Shown here piece after piece: positions 1-8,482 of a stretch of 64,000 nucleotides of DNA. The DNA lies in contig NZ_JAFCAR010000004.1 of NCBI RefSeq assembly GCF_016820245.1, positions 434,001-498,000 on the forward strand, in the 5' to 3' direction. Under the pieces are notes generated by a model. The model was not told the DNA's origin and searched no databases. It was given only the letters and a program-made list of their open reading frames with translations. Position 1 is the first letter of the stretch, and every line of letters begins with the position of its first letter. This DNA is from Jannaschia sp. Os4 (GTDB lineage: Bacteria; Pseudomonadota; Alphaproteobacteria; Rhodobacterales; Rhodobacteraceae). Both the position numbers and the translations under genes were made by a program.

Positions 1-677
1 GATAGGGAGCCGAGGTCCTCGCGGAACACATCCTTGTCGAGCTTCTTGCCGGTCTCGATGTCCCAGAGGCGGCACGAATCGGGGCTGATCTCGTCGGCGA
101 GGATCAGGCGCATGAAGTCGTCCTGCCAGATGCGGCCGATCTCGATCTTGAAGTCCACGAGCTTGATGCCGACCGCCATCATGCAGCCCGACAGGAAGTC
201 GTTCACCCGCAGCGCAAGCGACACCATGTCGTCGAGGTCCTGCTGCTGCGCCCAGCCGAAGGCGAGGATGTGCTCCTCGGCCACGAGCGGGTCGCCCAGC
301 TTGTCGTCCTTGAGGTAGAACTCGACGATCGGACGGGGCAGCGCCTCGCCCTCGGTCAGGCCGAGGCGCTTGGCGAGGGATCCGGCGGCGACGTTGCGGA
401 CGACCACCTCCAGCGGGATGATCTCGACCGAGCGGATCAGCTGCTCGCGCATGTTGAGGCGCCTGATGAAGTGCGTGGGCACCCCGACGGCGGCGAGGCC
501 GGCCATGAAGAACTCGGACATGCGGTTGTTGAGGACGCCCTTGCCCTCGATCACGTCCTTCTTCTGCGCGTTGAAGGCGGTCGCGTCGTCCTTGAAGTAC
601 TGGACGAGGGTGCCCGGCTCCGGACCCTCGTAGAGTATCTTCGCCTTGCCTTCATAGACCAGCTTGCGGCGCGCCAT
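1..677 (-). CDS. purC: Phosphoribosylaminoimidazole-succinocarboxamide synthase (SAICAR synthetase), 3' end outside window
   Basis: Catalyses the ATP-dependent joining of CAIR and aspartate in de novo purine synthesis (cytosol). The 225 visible residues start [13 protein letters not shown] and contain the family hallmarks [15 protein letters not shown], the [12 protein letters not shown] segment and the [12 protein letters not shown] segment near residues 205-215. The family is usually about 240-255 residues, so only some 15-30 C-terminal residues are missing beyond position 1. ATG at 675-677 is chosen because the known N-terminal MxRRxxxYEGKAK pattern begins there and no earlier in-frame extension is conserved. 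It is transcribed leftward, away from the TMEM175 and DUF1476 genes. The identification is certain; only the C-terminus is unseen. Confidence 0.97.
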   Translation of the reverse strand, partial: MARRKLVYEGKAKILYEGPEPGTLVQYFKDDATAFNAQKKDVIEGKGVLNNRMSEFFMAGLAAVGVPTHFIRRLNMREQLIRSVEIIPLEVVVRNVAAGSLAKRLGLTEGEALPRPIVEFYLKDDKLGDPLVAEEHILAFGWAQQQDLDDMVSLALRVNDFLSGCMMAVGIKLVDFKIEIGRIWQDDFMRLILADEISPDSCRLWDIETGKKLDKDVFREDLGSL

Positions 678-920
678 GATGTCTCCGGGGATCGGTGGGG
701 TGGCGCTCACATAAGGCCGGGGCGGACGGGGAGCAAGCGCGCGTCAAGGCGACGCGGGGCAGCGTCCGCAGGGGGCAGCCCCCGTGCATACCGCCCGGAC
801 CCCCACGGGCCGGACCCCCCGCCCCCGGCGGCATCCGCGCCGACCGCCCCCGCGGGCGCGTATCGGCGGGGGCCCGGACGGTCCGCTGGCCGCGTCCCGG
901 GGCCGACCTACCGTCGGGCG

Positions 921-1532
921 ATGAGCGACCAGCCCGCCTCCCCCACGACCGACCGGCTGGCCGCCTTCGCGGACGCGGTCATCGCGATCGTGATCACGAT
1001 CATGGTGCTCGATCTCGAGCCGCCGGAGGGCGAGACCATCGTCGAGGTGCTGCGCCTCGGCGGCGGCTTCCCGGCCTACGCGCTGTCGTTCTTCTACCTC
1101 GCGCTCCACTGGGTGAACTTCCACCACCTCTTCGCCGCGTCGAACCGGCTGACGGCGGGGATCATGTGGGCGACGATGGGCTACCTGTTCTGGCTGTCGC
1201 TCGTCCCCTTCGCCACCGCGTGGCTCGGATCGACCGGCTTCGCGCGCGAGCCCGCCGCGATCTACGGCCTCGTCCTGCTGCTCGCGGGGGTCGCGCACCG
1301 GCTGCTGGAAGGGCTGGTGCGCCGCGCGGCGCCCGCGGGCTCGGTCGTCCGGCGCGAGCTGTCGCGCGACTGGAAGGGCTGGAGCAGCGTCGCGGGCTAC
1401 GTGGCCGGGATCGCGCTGAGCCTCGTCGCGCCGGTCGCGGGCTGCGCGGTCTATCTCGCGGTCGGCGTCGCATGGCTGGTGCCCGACCCAAGGCTGCGGC
1501 GGGCGATGGACGCGCGCGGCAGGCCGGGCTGA
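921..1532 (+). CDS. TMEM175-family (DUF1211) membrane protein, probable potassium channel
   Basis: 203 residues, almost entirely hydrophobic, with five to six predicted membrane segments. The first helix carries RLAAFADAVIAIVITIMVLDL (about residues 11-31), matching the RxxxFxDAVxAIxxTxxVLD signature of bacterial TMEM175 channels, where the FSD motif (here FAD) helps form the pore. A second conserved stretch, FYLALHWVNFHHLF, follows near residue 60. Known bacterial members are weakly selective K+ leak channels; that role is inferred here from family only. The ATG at 921 places the motif close to the N-terminus as in the family. It is followed 56 bp later by the DUF1476 gene on the same strand. 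No obvious strong ribosome binding site precedes it. Confidence 0.85.
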   Translation: MSDQPASPTTDRLAAFADAVIAIVITIMVLDLEPPEGETIVEVLRLGGGFPAYALSFFYLALHWVNFHHLFAASNRLTAGIMWATMGYLFWLSLVPFATAWLGSTGFAREPAAIYGLVLLLAGVAHRLLEGLVRRAAPAGSVVRRELSRDWKGWSSVAGYVAGIALSLVAPVAGCAVYLAVGVAWLVPDPRLRRAMDARGRPG

Positions 1533-1588
1533 CGCTTGCCGCTCCCCGCCCCCTCCCCCATATCGCGGGAAACAGGAGGGAGCCCCCC

Positions 1589-1909
1589 ATGACCCAGTTC
1601 GACGACCGCAAGAAGAGCTTCGAGGCGAAGTTCGCCCACGACGCCGAGACCCAGTTCAAGGTGGAGGCGCGGCGCAACCGCCTGCTCGGCGAGTGGGCCG
1701 CGGGGAAGCTGGGCAAGTCGGGCGACGCCGGCGCCGCCTATGCCAAGGAGGTCGTGAAGGCCGACTTCCAGGAGGCGGGCGACGAGGACGTGTACCGCAA
1801 GGTGCGCGGCGATCTCGGGCCGGACGTCTCGGACGACGAGATCCGCACCAAGATGACGCGGCTCCGCGAGGAGGCGAAGCGGCAGGTCATGGAGGAGCAG
1901 GCCGAGTGA
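1589..1909 (+). CDS. DUF1476 protein, F1F0-ATPase zeta-subunit type inhibitor
   Basis: 106 residues beginning MTQFDDRKKSFEAKFAHDAE, the invariant start of the DUF1476 family. In Paracoccus denitrificans this family is the zeta subunit, which binds the F1-ATPase with its N-terminal helix and blocks ATP hydrolysis. The sequence is charged and helical with no membrane segment or signal peptide, as expected for a soluble cytoplasmic inhibitor. ATG at 1589 is preceded by AGGAGGG eight bases upstream, a strong ribosome binding site. The inhibitory role is carried over from the Paracoccus homologue and is not shown directly here. It stops three bases before the end of the convergent dddP gene. Confidence 0.93.
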   Translation: MTQFDDRKKSFEAKFAHDAETQFKVEARRNRLLGEWAAGKLGKSGDAGAAYAKEVVKADFQEAGDEDVYRKVRGDLGPDVSDDEIRTKMTRLREEAKRQVMEEQAE

Positions 1910-1912
1910 GCG

Positions 1913-3235
1913 TCAGAGCAGGCGCGGGTCCCACGGATAGGCCGTGAGGTTCTCGGCCCCGTCCGCCGTGACCCGCACCTGATCCTCCAGCTTGATCGAG
2001 AAGTCCCCGCCCTCCGGCGAGACCAGGGCCTCGACGCAGAGCGTCATGTCCTGCTCGATCGCGTGGTCCCACGCGCCCTCCTCGAAGAAGTCGGGATAGG
2101 GCACGAGGGGCCACTCGTCGCACAGGCCGACGCCGTGCATCAGGCAGCCGTATTTCTGCGCTTGGAACTCGGGGCGCAGGACGTGGGTGCCATGGCTCAG
2201 GTCCTTCAGCGTCACGCCGGAGCGGAGGCAGGCCATGTTCGCCTCGATGTGCTCGACGCCGTGGCGCATCGCGTCGCGCATGTCCGCCCGCGCCCGGTCG
2301 CCGATGAACCACGTCCGGCTGATGTCGGCGCACATTCCGTAGGGGCCGATCAGGTCCGTGTCGAAGGCGAGGATCTCGCCCTCGGAGATGACGCGCCCCC
2401 CGCATTCTTGGAACCAAGGGTTGGTCCGGGGCCCGGAGGCGAGGAGCCGCGTCTCGATCCATTCGCCGCCCCGCCGGACGTTGGCGGCGTGGAGGACCGC
2501 CCAGACGTCGGCCTCGGTCACGCTGCCGCGGGGGATTGCATCGCGGGCGAAAACCTCCATCTCGGCGCAGGCCGCCTCGCAGGCGTGCATGGCGCAGCGC
2601 ATGGCGGCGACCTCGTCGGGTCCCTTGACGCTGCGGGCCTTCTCGGTCGCCTCCTCGCCGGGATGGACGGTCACGCCCGTCGCCTCCAAGGCGCGCAGCG
2701 CGTGGATCATCGGCTTGTCGCAGCCGATCCGCAGGTCGGTCCCGCGCAGGAGGTCCACCACCTCGGCGGCGAAGGCGCGGGCCACGTCCTCCAGCCCGTC
2801 GCCCCGGTCAAAGTAGAAGAGGTCGGCGCCCGAGCGGCGCTCGCGGACGAGCGGGTTGAACCCGGACAGGAAGGTCGCGACGCGGTAGTCCCAGAGCACC
2901 ACGTAGCCGTCCGCGCGGACCAGCACGGCGCGGAACGGGTTGTGCGCGTTCCAGAGCTGCATGTTGGTCGAGTCGGTCGCGTAGCGGATGTTGAGCGGGT
3001 CGAAGAGCAGCAGGCCGTCCCAGCCCCGCGCGTCGATCGCGGCCACGAGCCGGTCGAGGCGGAAACGCCGCATCCGCGCGAGGTCCGGGAGGGCGAGGCC
3101 CGCCGCCTCCCATTCGGTAAAGGCGAGCGGCGTCGGCCCGATCTCCATCCGGTCGTTGTCGTTCGGACTGCCGTCGGCGAGCGTCGCGCCGCGGCTGGGG
3201 TCGATCTTGCGCACGAAGCGGTGGTGGTCCTTCAT
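1913..3235 (-). CDS. dddP: DMSP lyase DddP (M24 peptidase fold)
   Basis: Cleaves dimethylsulfoniopropionate to dimethyl sulfide and acrylate. The 440-residue product follows the roseobacter DddP pattern closely, from RKIDPSRGATL with PNDNDR and EIGP near the start to LTAYPWDPRLL at the end. Six metal-ligand positions of the M24 'pita-bread' fold are all present: D292 and D294 (FDTDLIG), D304 (ADISRTW), H367 (LMHGVGLCDEW), E402 (CVEALVS) and E417 (KLEDQV); in Ruegeria lacuscaerulensis DddP these ligands hold iron. The alternative, a generic M24 aminopeptidase, fits less well because of the long specific N-terminus and the NIRYATDSTNMQLWN segment. Start at 3235 is preferred (GGGAGGAC ahead of ATG); an in-frame ATG 22 codons upstream lies in the neighbour's start codon. 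Divergent from the DUF3445 gene. Confidence 0.92.
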   Translation of the reverse strand: MKDHHRFVRKIDPSRGATLADGSPNDNDRMEIGPTPLAFTEWEAAGLALPDLARMRRFRLDRLVAAIDARGWDGLLLFDPLNIRYATDSTNMQLWNAHNPFRAVLVRADGYVVLWDYRVATFLSGFNPLVRERRSGADLFYFDRGDGLEDVARAFAAEVVDLLRGTDLRIGCDKPMIHALRALEATGVTVHPGEEATEKARSVKGPDEVAAMRCAMHACEAACAEMEVFARDAIPRGSVTEADVWAVLHAANVRRGGEWIETRLLASGPRTNPWFQECGGRVISEGEILAFDTDLIGPYGMCADISRTWFIGDRARADMRDAMRHGVEHIEANMACLRSGVTLKDLSHGTHVLRPEFQAQKYGCLMHGVGLCDEWPLVPYPDFFEEGAWDHAIEQDMTLCVEALVSPEGGDFSIKLEDQVRVTADGAENLTAYPWDPRLL

Positions 3236-3299
3236 CGGCGTCCTCCCGCCCCCACGCTCGGGATTGCGCCCGGCCCCGTCTGCTCCGAAAGCGTCGTCC

Positions 3300-4058
3300 A
3301 TGATCCTCCAAACCCGACTTCCGGTCGCGCCGTGGGCGGACCCAGCGCTGGCCCGGATGCCGGGGATGCGGCCGGTCGAGGGGTTGTGGATCGTGGTGGA
3401 CGATGCCTATGCCGCGCAGGTGGCCGAGAAGCGCCGCCTTCTGGCGGAGCGGCCCGAAGCGGTGCTGGCCGCCCTGCCCGGCAGCGAGGCGGCGCAGGCG
3501 GAGGTGCTGGAGGCCGCGCTCGACGCGCTGCCCGAAGGGTTCGCGGTCGAGGGGGGCGCCGTGGCGACGCCGGACGGACGGCACGTGCCGCTGGGCGATC
3601 CGCTCCCCACGCTCGGGGCGCTGCTGCAGGAGGACCTGCTGCTGCTGGAGCGGCGGGGCGCGGAGCACGTGCTGGTCGCGGGGCTGCTCTGCTTCCCGGC
3701 CTCGTGGACCTTGGCCGAGAAGATCGGGCGCCCGCTCACGCGCATCCACCGGCCCGTCGCGTCCTACGATGCCGACCTCGCGGGGCGGGTGCAGCGCCTG
3801 TTCGACCGCGCGCGGCCGGGGCGGCCGATGTGGCGGATGAACGCGCTCGGCTACCACGACCCGGCGCTGTTCCAGCCCCGTACCGAGGCCGCGCCGAAAG
3901 TCGAGCGTCCGGCCCGTTTCCTGCGCTGTGAGCGCCAGACCGTGCTGGCGCTGCCCTCGGGGTCGGCGTTGTTCGCGGTGCACACCACCGTCGTCCGGCC
4001 CGAGGCGCTGACCGTGGCGCAGCGGGCGGGGTGCCCGGTGACGTTCGCCCCCGATTAG
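3300..4058 (+). CDS. DUF3445 protein, haem-dependent oxidative N-demethylase-like
   Basis: 252 residues of the DUF3445 family, whose characterised member (HODM) is a haem enzyme that oxidatively demethylates dimethylamine using a PAS-like fold. Seen here: LLQEDLLLLER near residue 103, FPASWTLAEKIGRPLTRIHRPV near 125-146, WRMNALGYHDPALFQP near 180, and a conserved LRCERQTVLALPSGSALFAVHTTVV segment near the end that forms the core of the family. No signal peptide or membrane segment. It is divergent from dddP with only 64 bp between the chosen start codons, which suggests shared regulation. The true substrate is not known; an amine or another methylated osmolyte product is plausible but inferred. 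Confidence 0.82.
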   Translation: MILQTRLPVAPWADPALARMPGMRPVEGLWIVVDDAYAAQVAEKRRLLAERPEAVLAALPGSEAAQAEVLEAALDALPEGFAVEGGAVATPDGRHVPLGDPLPTLGALLQEDLLLLERRGAEHVLVAGLLCFPASWTLAEKIGRPLTRIHRPVASYDADLAGRVQRLFDRARPGRPMWRMNALGYHDPALFQPRTEAAPKVERPARFLRCERQTVLALPSGSALFAVHTTVVRPEALTVAQRAGCPVTFAPD

Positions 4059-4072
4059 GCTGCGAACGCCGG

Positions 4073-5125
4073 TCAGGGGGCGGCGAAATGCTTCGACAGC
4101 TTCAGGCCCTGCCCTTGGTAGTTCGACGCGATCCCCGCGCCGTAGAGCGTGGAGGGCTCCGCCGCCATCCGCTCGTAGACCAGCCGCCCGACCGCCTGCC
4201 CGTGCTCCAGCGCGAAGGGGGCCTCGTGGGCGCGGACCTCCAGCACCCCGCGCGCGGGCTGGCCCACTCCGAAGCCGGGGTCGAAGAAGCCCGCGTAGTG
4301 GACGCGGAACTCGCCCACCATCGGCAGGTAGGGCGCCATCTCGGCGGCGTGGTCGGGGGGGATCGTCACGGCCTCGCGGGAGACGAGGATGTAGAAGGCG
4401 CCGGGGTCGAGCACGATGCGCCGGTCCTCCGCGCGGATCGCCTCCCAGAAGTCGGCGGGGCGGTGGTGCGCCAGTCGGTCGAGGTGGATCACGCCGGAAT
4501 GGGGCTTTGCGCGCCAGCCGACGATTCCGCCCCCATCGAGGTCGACGGAGAAGGACAGGCCGTCATCGATCACCGCCTCGCCGTCCACCAGCGGGGTGCG
4601 GGCGTGGAGCGCTCGCAGGGCGTCGTCGTCCAGCACGGCGGCACCCCGGCGGAAGCGGATCTGGTTGAGCCGCATCCCCGCCCGCGCCAGCACGGAGAAG
4701 GAGCGGGGGCATATCTCGGCCCAGAGGGGGCCATCGTAACCGGCGGGGACGCGGTCGAACTCCGTCCCGCCATCGGCGACGGTCCGCGTCAGGAGGTCGA
4801 GGCGGCCCGTGGAGGACTTGGCGTTGGCGACCGCCGAGACGTCCGCCGGCAGCACCAGCGACTCCCGCAGCGGCACGAGGTAGACGCAGCCCTTCTCCAG
4901 GACGGCGCCGTCGGTGAGCGGGAAGCGGTGCATCTCGAACTCGCCCAGCCGGTCGGCGACCCGCGCCTCGCCCGGCAGGAACGACGCGCGCACCCGGTAC
5001 GCCACGTCGCCGAGCCGCAGGTCGAGCGAGGCGGGCTGCACCTGCCCCTCGTCGGGGTCGGGGACGGCCAAGGCCCCCGCCTCGATCAGCGCGGCGATCT
5101 CGCGGTCCGGCAACACGCCCTGCAT
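4073..5125 (-). CDS. dcd: 2'-deoxycytidine 5'-triphosphate deaminase (long alphaproteobacterial form)
   Basis: Deaminates dCTP to dUTP for thymidylate synthesis. At 350 residues it is nearly twice the length of the E. coli enzyme and matches the two-domain DCD form common in alphaproteobacteria. The N-terminal half has the dUTPase-like fold with VQPASLDLRLGD (about 28-39), NAKSSTGRLDLLTRTV (about 106-121) and YDGPLWAEICPRSFSV; the C-terminal half repeats a related domain ending in YAGFFDPGFG and an ALEHGQAVGRLVYERM segment. ATG at 5125 fits the MQGVLPDREI start. It converges with the DUF3445 gene, 14 bp apart, and lies directly downstream of tRNA-Pro. Confidence 0.93.
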   Translation of the reverse strand: MQGVLPDREIAALIEAGALAVPDPDEGQVQPASLDLRLGDVAYRVRASFLPGEARVADRLGEFEMHRFPLTDGAVLEKGCVYLVPLRESLVLPADVSAVANAKSSTGRLDLLTRTVADGGTEFDRVPAGYDGPLWAEICPRSFSVLARAGMRLNQIRFRRGAAVLDDDALRALHARTPLVDGEAVIDDGLSFSVDLDGGGIVGWRAKPHSGVIHLDRLAHHRPADFWEAIRAEDRRIVLDPGAFYILVSREAVTIPPDHAAEMAPYLPMVGEFRVHYAGFFDPGFGVGQPARGVLEVRAHEAPFALEHGQAVGRLVYERMAAEPSTLYGAGIASNYQGQGLKLSKHFAAP

Positions 5126-5147
5126 CGCACCCCTCCCCGGATGGCGA

Positions 5148-5178
5148 AACGCCCGGCCCCCACCGGGGACCGGGCGTT
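5148..5178 (-). terminator. Hairpin terminator candidate downstream of tRNA-Pro
   Basis: An inverted repeat AACGCCCGG / CCGGGCGTT brackets a GC-rich loop, starting five bases after the encoded CCA end of tRNA-Pro in the minus direction. It is followed by only a short T run (GTTTCG). It probably ends the tRNA transcript just before the dcd start codon region. Confidence 0.5.
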
Positions 5179-5182
5179 GCGA

Positions 5183-5259
5183 TGGTCGGGCTAGCAGGAC
5201 TCGAACCTGCGACCTTCCGTCCCCCAGACGGACGCGCTACCAGGCTGCGCCATAGCCCG
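5183..5259 (-). tRNA. tRNA-Pro (anticodon GGG)
   Basis: The minus strand folds into a complete cloverleaf: acceptor stem CGGGCTA / TAGCCCG, discriminator A and genome-encoded CCA. The anticodon arm is TCCGT, loop CTGGGGG, ACGGA, giving anticodon GGG, which reads CCC codons. The T arm contains GGTTCGAGTCC. Length is 77 nt with CCA. Confidence 0.97.
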
Positions 5260-5306
5260 CCGAGCCGCTCTCTACCGCACGGGCGCGCGGGCGCAACCCT
5301 CCGCGG

Positions 5307-5978
5307 TCAGGCGGCGCCGCCGCGGTCCCGCTCGATGTCCTCGGCGATCTCCTCGGCCAAGGCGGCGAGGCGGCGGCGCAGTCGCTGCAGCGGACGGCGC
5401 GCGGCGGCGGGCACGGGACGCCCCCGGCGCCGGGCGAGGAGGCCGAGGACGCGCGTGGTCGGCGCGGGCTCGGCCACGATGACGGGCGGCTCCGGCACGG
5501 CGGAGGACGGCGCGGGCTCGGGGTCGACCGCGGAGGCCACCCGCGCGTCGGCGGGCTCGGGCTGGGGCGGCGCGTGACGCGCGTCGGGGTCGGCCAGCGG
5601 GGCGTCCGTCCCGACCGGGCCGTCCGGCGACGCGGGGCGCAGCGGCACGACCGGCGCGGGCGCGGCCTCCACCGGCGCGGGCGCGGCGGGCGCGTCGAGC
5701 GGATGGGACAGCGCGGCGACGGGGGCCACGCCCTCCTCGGCGAGCTTCGCCTGCACTGCGCGCACGGTCATGCCTCGGTCGTGGAGGAGAGCCTTGATCC
5801 CGCCCAAGAGGCGCATGTCGTCCGGACGGTAGTAGCGTCGGCCGCCCGCCCGCTTCACCGGCGAGACCTGCTCGAACTTGGACTCCCAGAACCGCAGCAC
5901 GTGGTTCGGCACCCCGAGCCAGTCCGAGACCTCGCGGATGGTGCGGAAGGCGTCGTCGTCCTTCTGCGTCCGCGCCAT
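5307..5978 (-). CDS. MerR-family transcriptional regulator with long proline/alanine-rich tail
   Basis: 223 residues. Residues about 11-80 form a MerR winged helix: [25 protein letters not shown] followed by [30 protein letters not shown]. No cysteine or drug-binding domain follows; the rest is a disordered Pro/Ala-rich linker (about 90-180) and an arginine-rich helical tail. This is the small MerR protein regularly found behind ihfA in alphaproteobacteria, and it lies 2 bp downstream of ihfA here, at the end of the rpmF-plsX-fabH-ihfA cluster. Its targets are unknown. The effector-less architecture suggests it is not a metal sensor. Confidence 0.88.
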   Translation of the reverse strand: MARTQKDDDAFRTIREVSDWLGVPNHVLRFWESKFEQVSPVKRAGGRRYYRPDDMRLLGGIKALLHDRGMTVRAVQAKLAEEGVAPVAALSHPLDAPAAPAPVEAAPAPVVPLRPASPDGPVGTDAPLADPDARHAPPQPEPADARVASAVDPEPAPSSAVPEPPVIVAEPAPTTRVLGLLARRRGRPVPAAARRPLQRLRRRLAALAEEIAEDIERDRGGAA

Positions 5979-5980
5979 GC

Positions 5981-6286
5981 TCAGCGCTCGCGGTTGCCCG
6001 CCGCCACCCGATCCTTCATCAGGTGCGACGGGCGGAAGGTCAGCACCGTGCGCGGCGGGATCGGGGCCTCGACCCCGGTCTTGGGGTTGCGGCCCACGCG
6101 GGCGCCCTTCTCGCGGACTTGGAACGTGCCGAACCCGCTGACCTTGACGTGCTCGCCGGCGACCAGCGCGTCGGAGACGTGGTCGAGGACCGCGGAGACG
6201 AGGCTCCCGCACTCGTTGCGGCTGAGACCGACGCTGCGGTGCACCGCGTCGCTGAGGTCCATTCGAGTTAGTGTCTTTCCCACCAC
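5981..6286 (-). CDS. ihfA: Integration host factor alpha subunit
   Basis: DNA-bending nucleoid protein that pairs with IhfB. The 101-residue product reads [12 protein letters not shown] at the N-terminus, VKVSGFGTF in the middle and [11 protein letters not shown] with the DNA-intercalating proline region, then [14 protein letters not shown] chose the GTG at 6284-6286 because it gives the usual IhfA N-terminus (x-x-x-K-T-L-T-R) and has GGAGAGGAA upstream. A GTG directly after and an ATG 18 codons upstream are other possible starts, but the latter would add residues absent from the family. It is followed by the merR gene. A perfect TTGACA box lies about 50 bp upstream, so it may have its own promoter inside the cluster. 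Confidence 0.93.
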   Translation of the reverse strand: MVGKTLTRMDLSDAVHRSVGLSRNECGSLVSAVLDHVSDALVAGEHVKVSGFGTFQVREKGARVGRNPKTGVEAPIPPRTVLTFRPSHLMKDRVAAGNRER

Positions 6287-6311
6287 GGCTTCCTCTCCTT
6301 TGCCGTGCATA

Positions 6312-6340
6312 GGATGAGGGGTCGAACCCCGTCCTGTCAA
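6312..6340 (-). promoter_or_regulatory. Possible sigma-70 promoter for ihfA
   Basis: On the minus strand a perfect TTGACA (6335-6340) lies 48 bp upstream of the ihfA GTG. The candidate -10 region at 17 bp spacing (TCATCC) is poor, so only the -35 element is convincing. Between them is a small GGGG-TTCGA-CCCC inverted repeat. Confidence 0.35.
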
Positions 6341-6392
6341 TGGGAGGGGCCGCGCAAACCGCTGCTAGATCAATGGCTTACACGCATAGGTT

Positions 6393-6419
6393 GAAACGCG
6401 AGGCGCCGTAACGCGTTTC
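6393..6419 (-). terminator. Hairpin at the fabH stop codon
   Basis: Perfect 8-bp inverted repeat GAAACGCG / CGCGTTTC with an 11-base spacer, one arm touching the fabH stop codon. No T run follows, so it may act as an mRNA-stabilising or partial termination structure between fabH and ihfA. Confidence 0.4.
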
Positions 6420-7396
6420 TACCACCGCAGCACCGCCGCGCCCCATGCCAGCCCCCCGCCGATCGCCTCCGTGACCACGAGATCGCCGGGCGACAGGCGG
6501 CCTTCCGCCTTCGCGACGCCCATCGCGAGGGGAATCGACGCCGCGGAGGTGTTGCCGTGGTCGTGGACCGTGCGGATCACCTTCTCCAGGGGCAGGCCGA
6601 GCTTCTCGGCGGTCTTAGCGATGATGCGGACGTTGGCCTGATGCGGCACGACGACGTCGATCTCGTCGATCCCGATCCCGGCCTTCGCCGCGACGTCGAA
6701 GGTCGACTGCGCGAGCTTCTCGACGGCGTGGCGGAACACCTCGCGGCCCGCCATCATCAGGTGGCCGGTGGTCTGGCTGGAGGAGACCCCGCCGGAGACC
6801 TGCAGGATCCCGCGGTGGCGCCCGTCGGAATGGAGGTCGACGGCGAGGATGCCGCGGTCGGCGGAGGTGCCCGCGCCCTCGCGGGCCTCGAGGACCACCG
6901 CGCCCGCGCCGTCCCCGAAGAGGACCGCCGTCGTCCGGTCCTCCCAGTTCAGGATGCGCGAGAAGGTCTCGGCCCCGATCACGAGCACGCGGTCCGCCTG
7001 CCCCGCGACGATCAGGGCGTTCGCTTGGCCGAGCGCGTAGACGAACCCCGCGCAGACCGCCTGCACGTCGAAGGCGAAGCCGCGCGTCATGCCGAGCTTC
7101 TGCTGCACGATGGTGGCGGTGGCGGGAAAGGTCAGGTCGGGCGTGGAGGTGGCGAGGACGATGGCGTCGACCTCGTCCGCCTCGATCCCGGCATCGGCCA
7201 AGGCCCGCCGGGCGGCGGACGTCGCCAGATCGCTCGTGACCTCGCCCTCGGCGGCGAAGCGGCGGCGCTCGATCCCGGAGCGGGACCGGATCCACTCGTC
7301 CGAGGTCTCCATGCCCAGCTCGCGGGCGAACCAGTCGTTCTCGATCACCCGCTCCGGCAGGTGGTGGCCGACGCCGGTGAGGACCGCGCGCCTCAT
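6419..7396 (-). CDS. fabH: 3-oxoacyl-[acyl-carrier-protein] synthase III
   Basis: Starts fatty acid synthesis by condensing acetyl-CoA with malonyl-ACP. The 325-residue product has the full catalytic triad: C115 in VQAVCAGF, H252 in VPHQANVR and N282 in HGNTSAAS. The N-terminal TGVGHHLPERVIEN and the C-terminal GGGLAWGAAVLRW match the family along its length. ATG at 7394-7396 overlaps the plsX stop by ATGA, so the two genes are translationally coupled. This plsX-fabH order with rpmF upstream is the standard arrangement linking phospholipid and fatty acid initiation. Confidence 0.97.
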   Translation of the reverse strand: MRRAVLTGVGHHLPERVIENDWFARELGMETSDEWIRSRSGIERRRFAAEGEVTSDLATSAARRALADAGIEADEVDAIVLATSTPDLTFPATATIVQQKLGMTRGFAFDVQAVCAGFVYALGQANALIVAGQADRVLVIGAETFSRILNWEDRTTAVLFGDGAGAVVLEAREGAGTSADRGILAVDLHSDGRHRGILQVSGGVSSSQTTGHLMMAGREVFRHAVEKLAQSTFDVAAKAGIGIDEIDVVVPHQANVRIIAKTAEKLGLPLEKVIRTVHDHGNTSAASIPLAMGVAKAEGRLSPGDLVVTEAIGGGLAWGAAVLRW

Positions 7397-8454
7397 GCCT
7401 CGTCCTCCGCCCGCTCGGCCAGCGGGGCGACGGCGGCGACGCGGGCCTGCAGCCGGTCGGCGAAGCCCGCCCGCGCGAGATCCCACGCCAGCCCCACGGC
7501 GGCGGCCACGCCGGTCTCGTCGGCCGAGCCGTGCGACTTCACCACCGTGCCCTTGAGCCCGAGGAAGACGCCGCCGTTCACGCGCCGCGGGTCGATCCGC
7601 TTTCCGAGCCGGGTGAGCGAGGTCATCGCGAAGAGCGCGCCGATCTTCGAGAAGGGCGTGGCGCGGAACGCCTCGCCCAGCATGTCGCGCACGAAGGCGG
7701 CGGTGCCCTCGCCGGTCTTGAGCGCGACGTTGCCGGTGAAGCCGTCGGTGACGATCACGTCCACGGCGTCGCCGGGGATGTCGCCGCCCTCGACGAAGCC
7801 CGCGAAGTCGAACTCCGCGTCGTCGGCGGCTTGGGAGATGAGGTCGTGCGCCTCGTGCAGCTCGCCCCGGCCCTTGTGCTCCTCGGTGCCGACGTTGAGC
7901 AGGCCGACGCGCGGGCGCGCGAGGTGGAGGCCGTTGCGGGCGTAGGACGTGCCCATCAGCGCGTAGCGCAGCAGGTCGCCCGCGTCGGCCTTGATGTCGG
8001 CGCCCACGTCCAGCATCACGTTGAACCCGCTGGGGTTCCGGCTCGGCCAGAGGATCGCGATGGCCGGGCGGTTGATGCCCGGCAGCTTGCGCAGGCGGAT
8101 CATCGAGACGGCCATCAGCGCGCCCGTGTTCCCGCAGGAGACGCAGGCCTGCGCCTCGCCGTCGCGGACGCAGTCGACGGCCGCCCACATGGACGTGCCC
8201 TTGCCGTTGCGCATCACTTGGGAGGGCTTGTCGGTCATCGACACCACGCCCTCGGCGTGGCGGACCTCGACGTGATCGGACAGACCGCGCCGCTTGGCGA
8301 TCAGCGGGCGGAGCGCGGCCTCGTCCCCGTGGAGGACGAAGCGCATGGCAGGTTCCTTGTGGACCGCGCGGGCGAGGCCCGCGACCACGGCCTCGGGGCC
8401 GCGGTCGCCGCCCATGGCGTCCACGGACAGGACCGGGGGGGTCGCGTCCGTCAC
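7393..8454 (-). CDS. plsX: Phosphate acyltransferase PlsX
   Basis: Converts acyl-ACP to acyl-phosphate, the donor for glycerol-3-phosphate acylation. 353 residues; LSVDAMGGDRGPEAVVAG at the N-terminus, then EGVVSMTDKPSQVMR near 70, SCGNTGALMAVS near 100 and VDVIVTDGFTGNVALKTGEGTA near 230, all PlsX signatures. The start is GTG at 8452-8454 with a weak GGGGCGAG ahead, 28 bp after rpmF; no ATG fits before the conserved VDAMGGD. Overlaps fabH by 4 nt. Confidence 0.96.
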   Translation of the reverse strand: MTDATPPVLSVDAMGGDRGPEAVVAGLARAVHKEPAMRFVLHGDEAALRPLIAKRRGLSDHVEVRHAEGVVSMTDKPSQVMRNGKGTSMWAAVDCVRDGEAQACVSCGNTGALMAVSMIRLRKLPGINRPAIAILWPSRNPSGFNVMLDVGADIKADAGDLLRYALMGTSYARNGLHLARPRVGLLNVGTEEHKGRGELHEAHDLISQAADDAEFDFAGFVEGGDIPGDAVDVIVTDGFTGNVALKTGEGTAAFVRDMLGEAFRATPFSKIGALFAMTSLTRLGKRIDPRRVNGGVFLGLKGTVVKSHGSADETGVAAAVGLAWDLARAGFADRLQARVAAVAPLAERAEDEA

Positions 8455-8482
8455 ACTCGCCCCGCTGCGGGGAACAAGGCGA

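Noticed and set aside
771-783. GGGGG-CAG-CCCCC hairpin between purC and the TMEM175 gene
   Set aside because: It lies upstream of both divergent genes, not behind a gene, so a terminator role is unlikely.
3236-3301. Longer dddP starting at the ATG overlapping the DUF3445 start codon
   Set aside because: The internal ATG at 3235 has a strong ribosome binding site and gives the normal DddP N-terminus.
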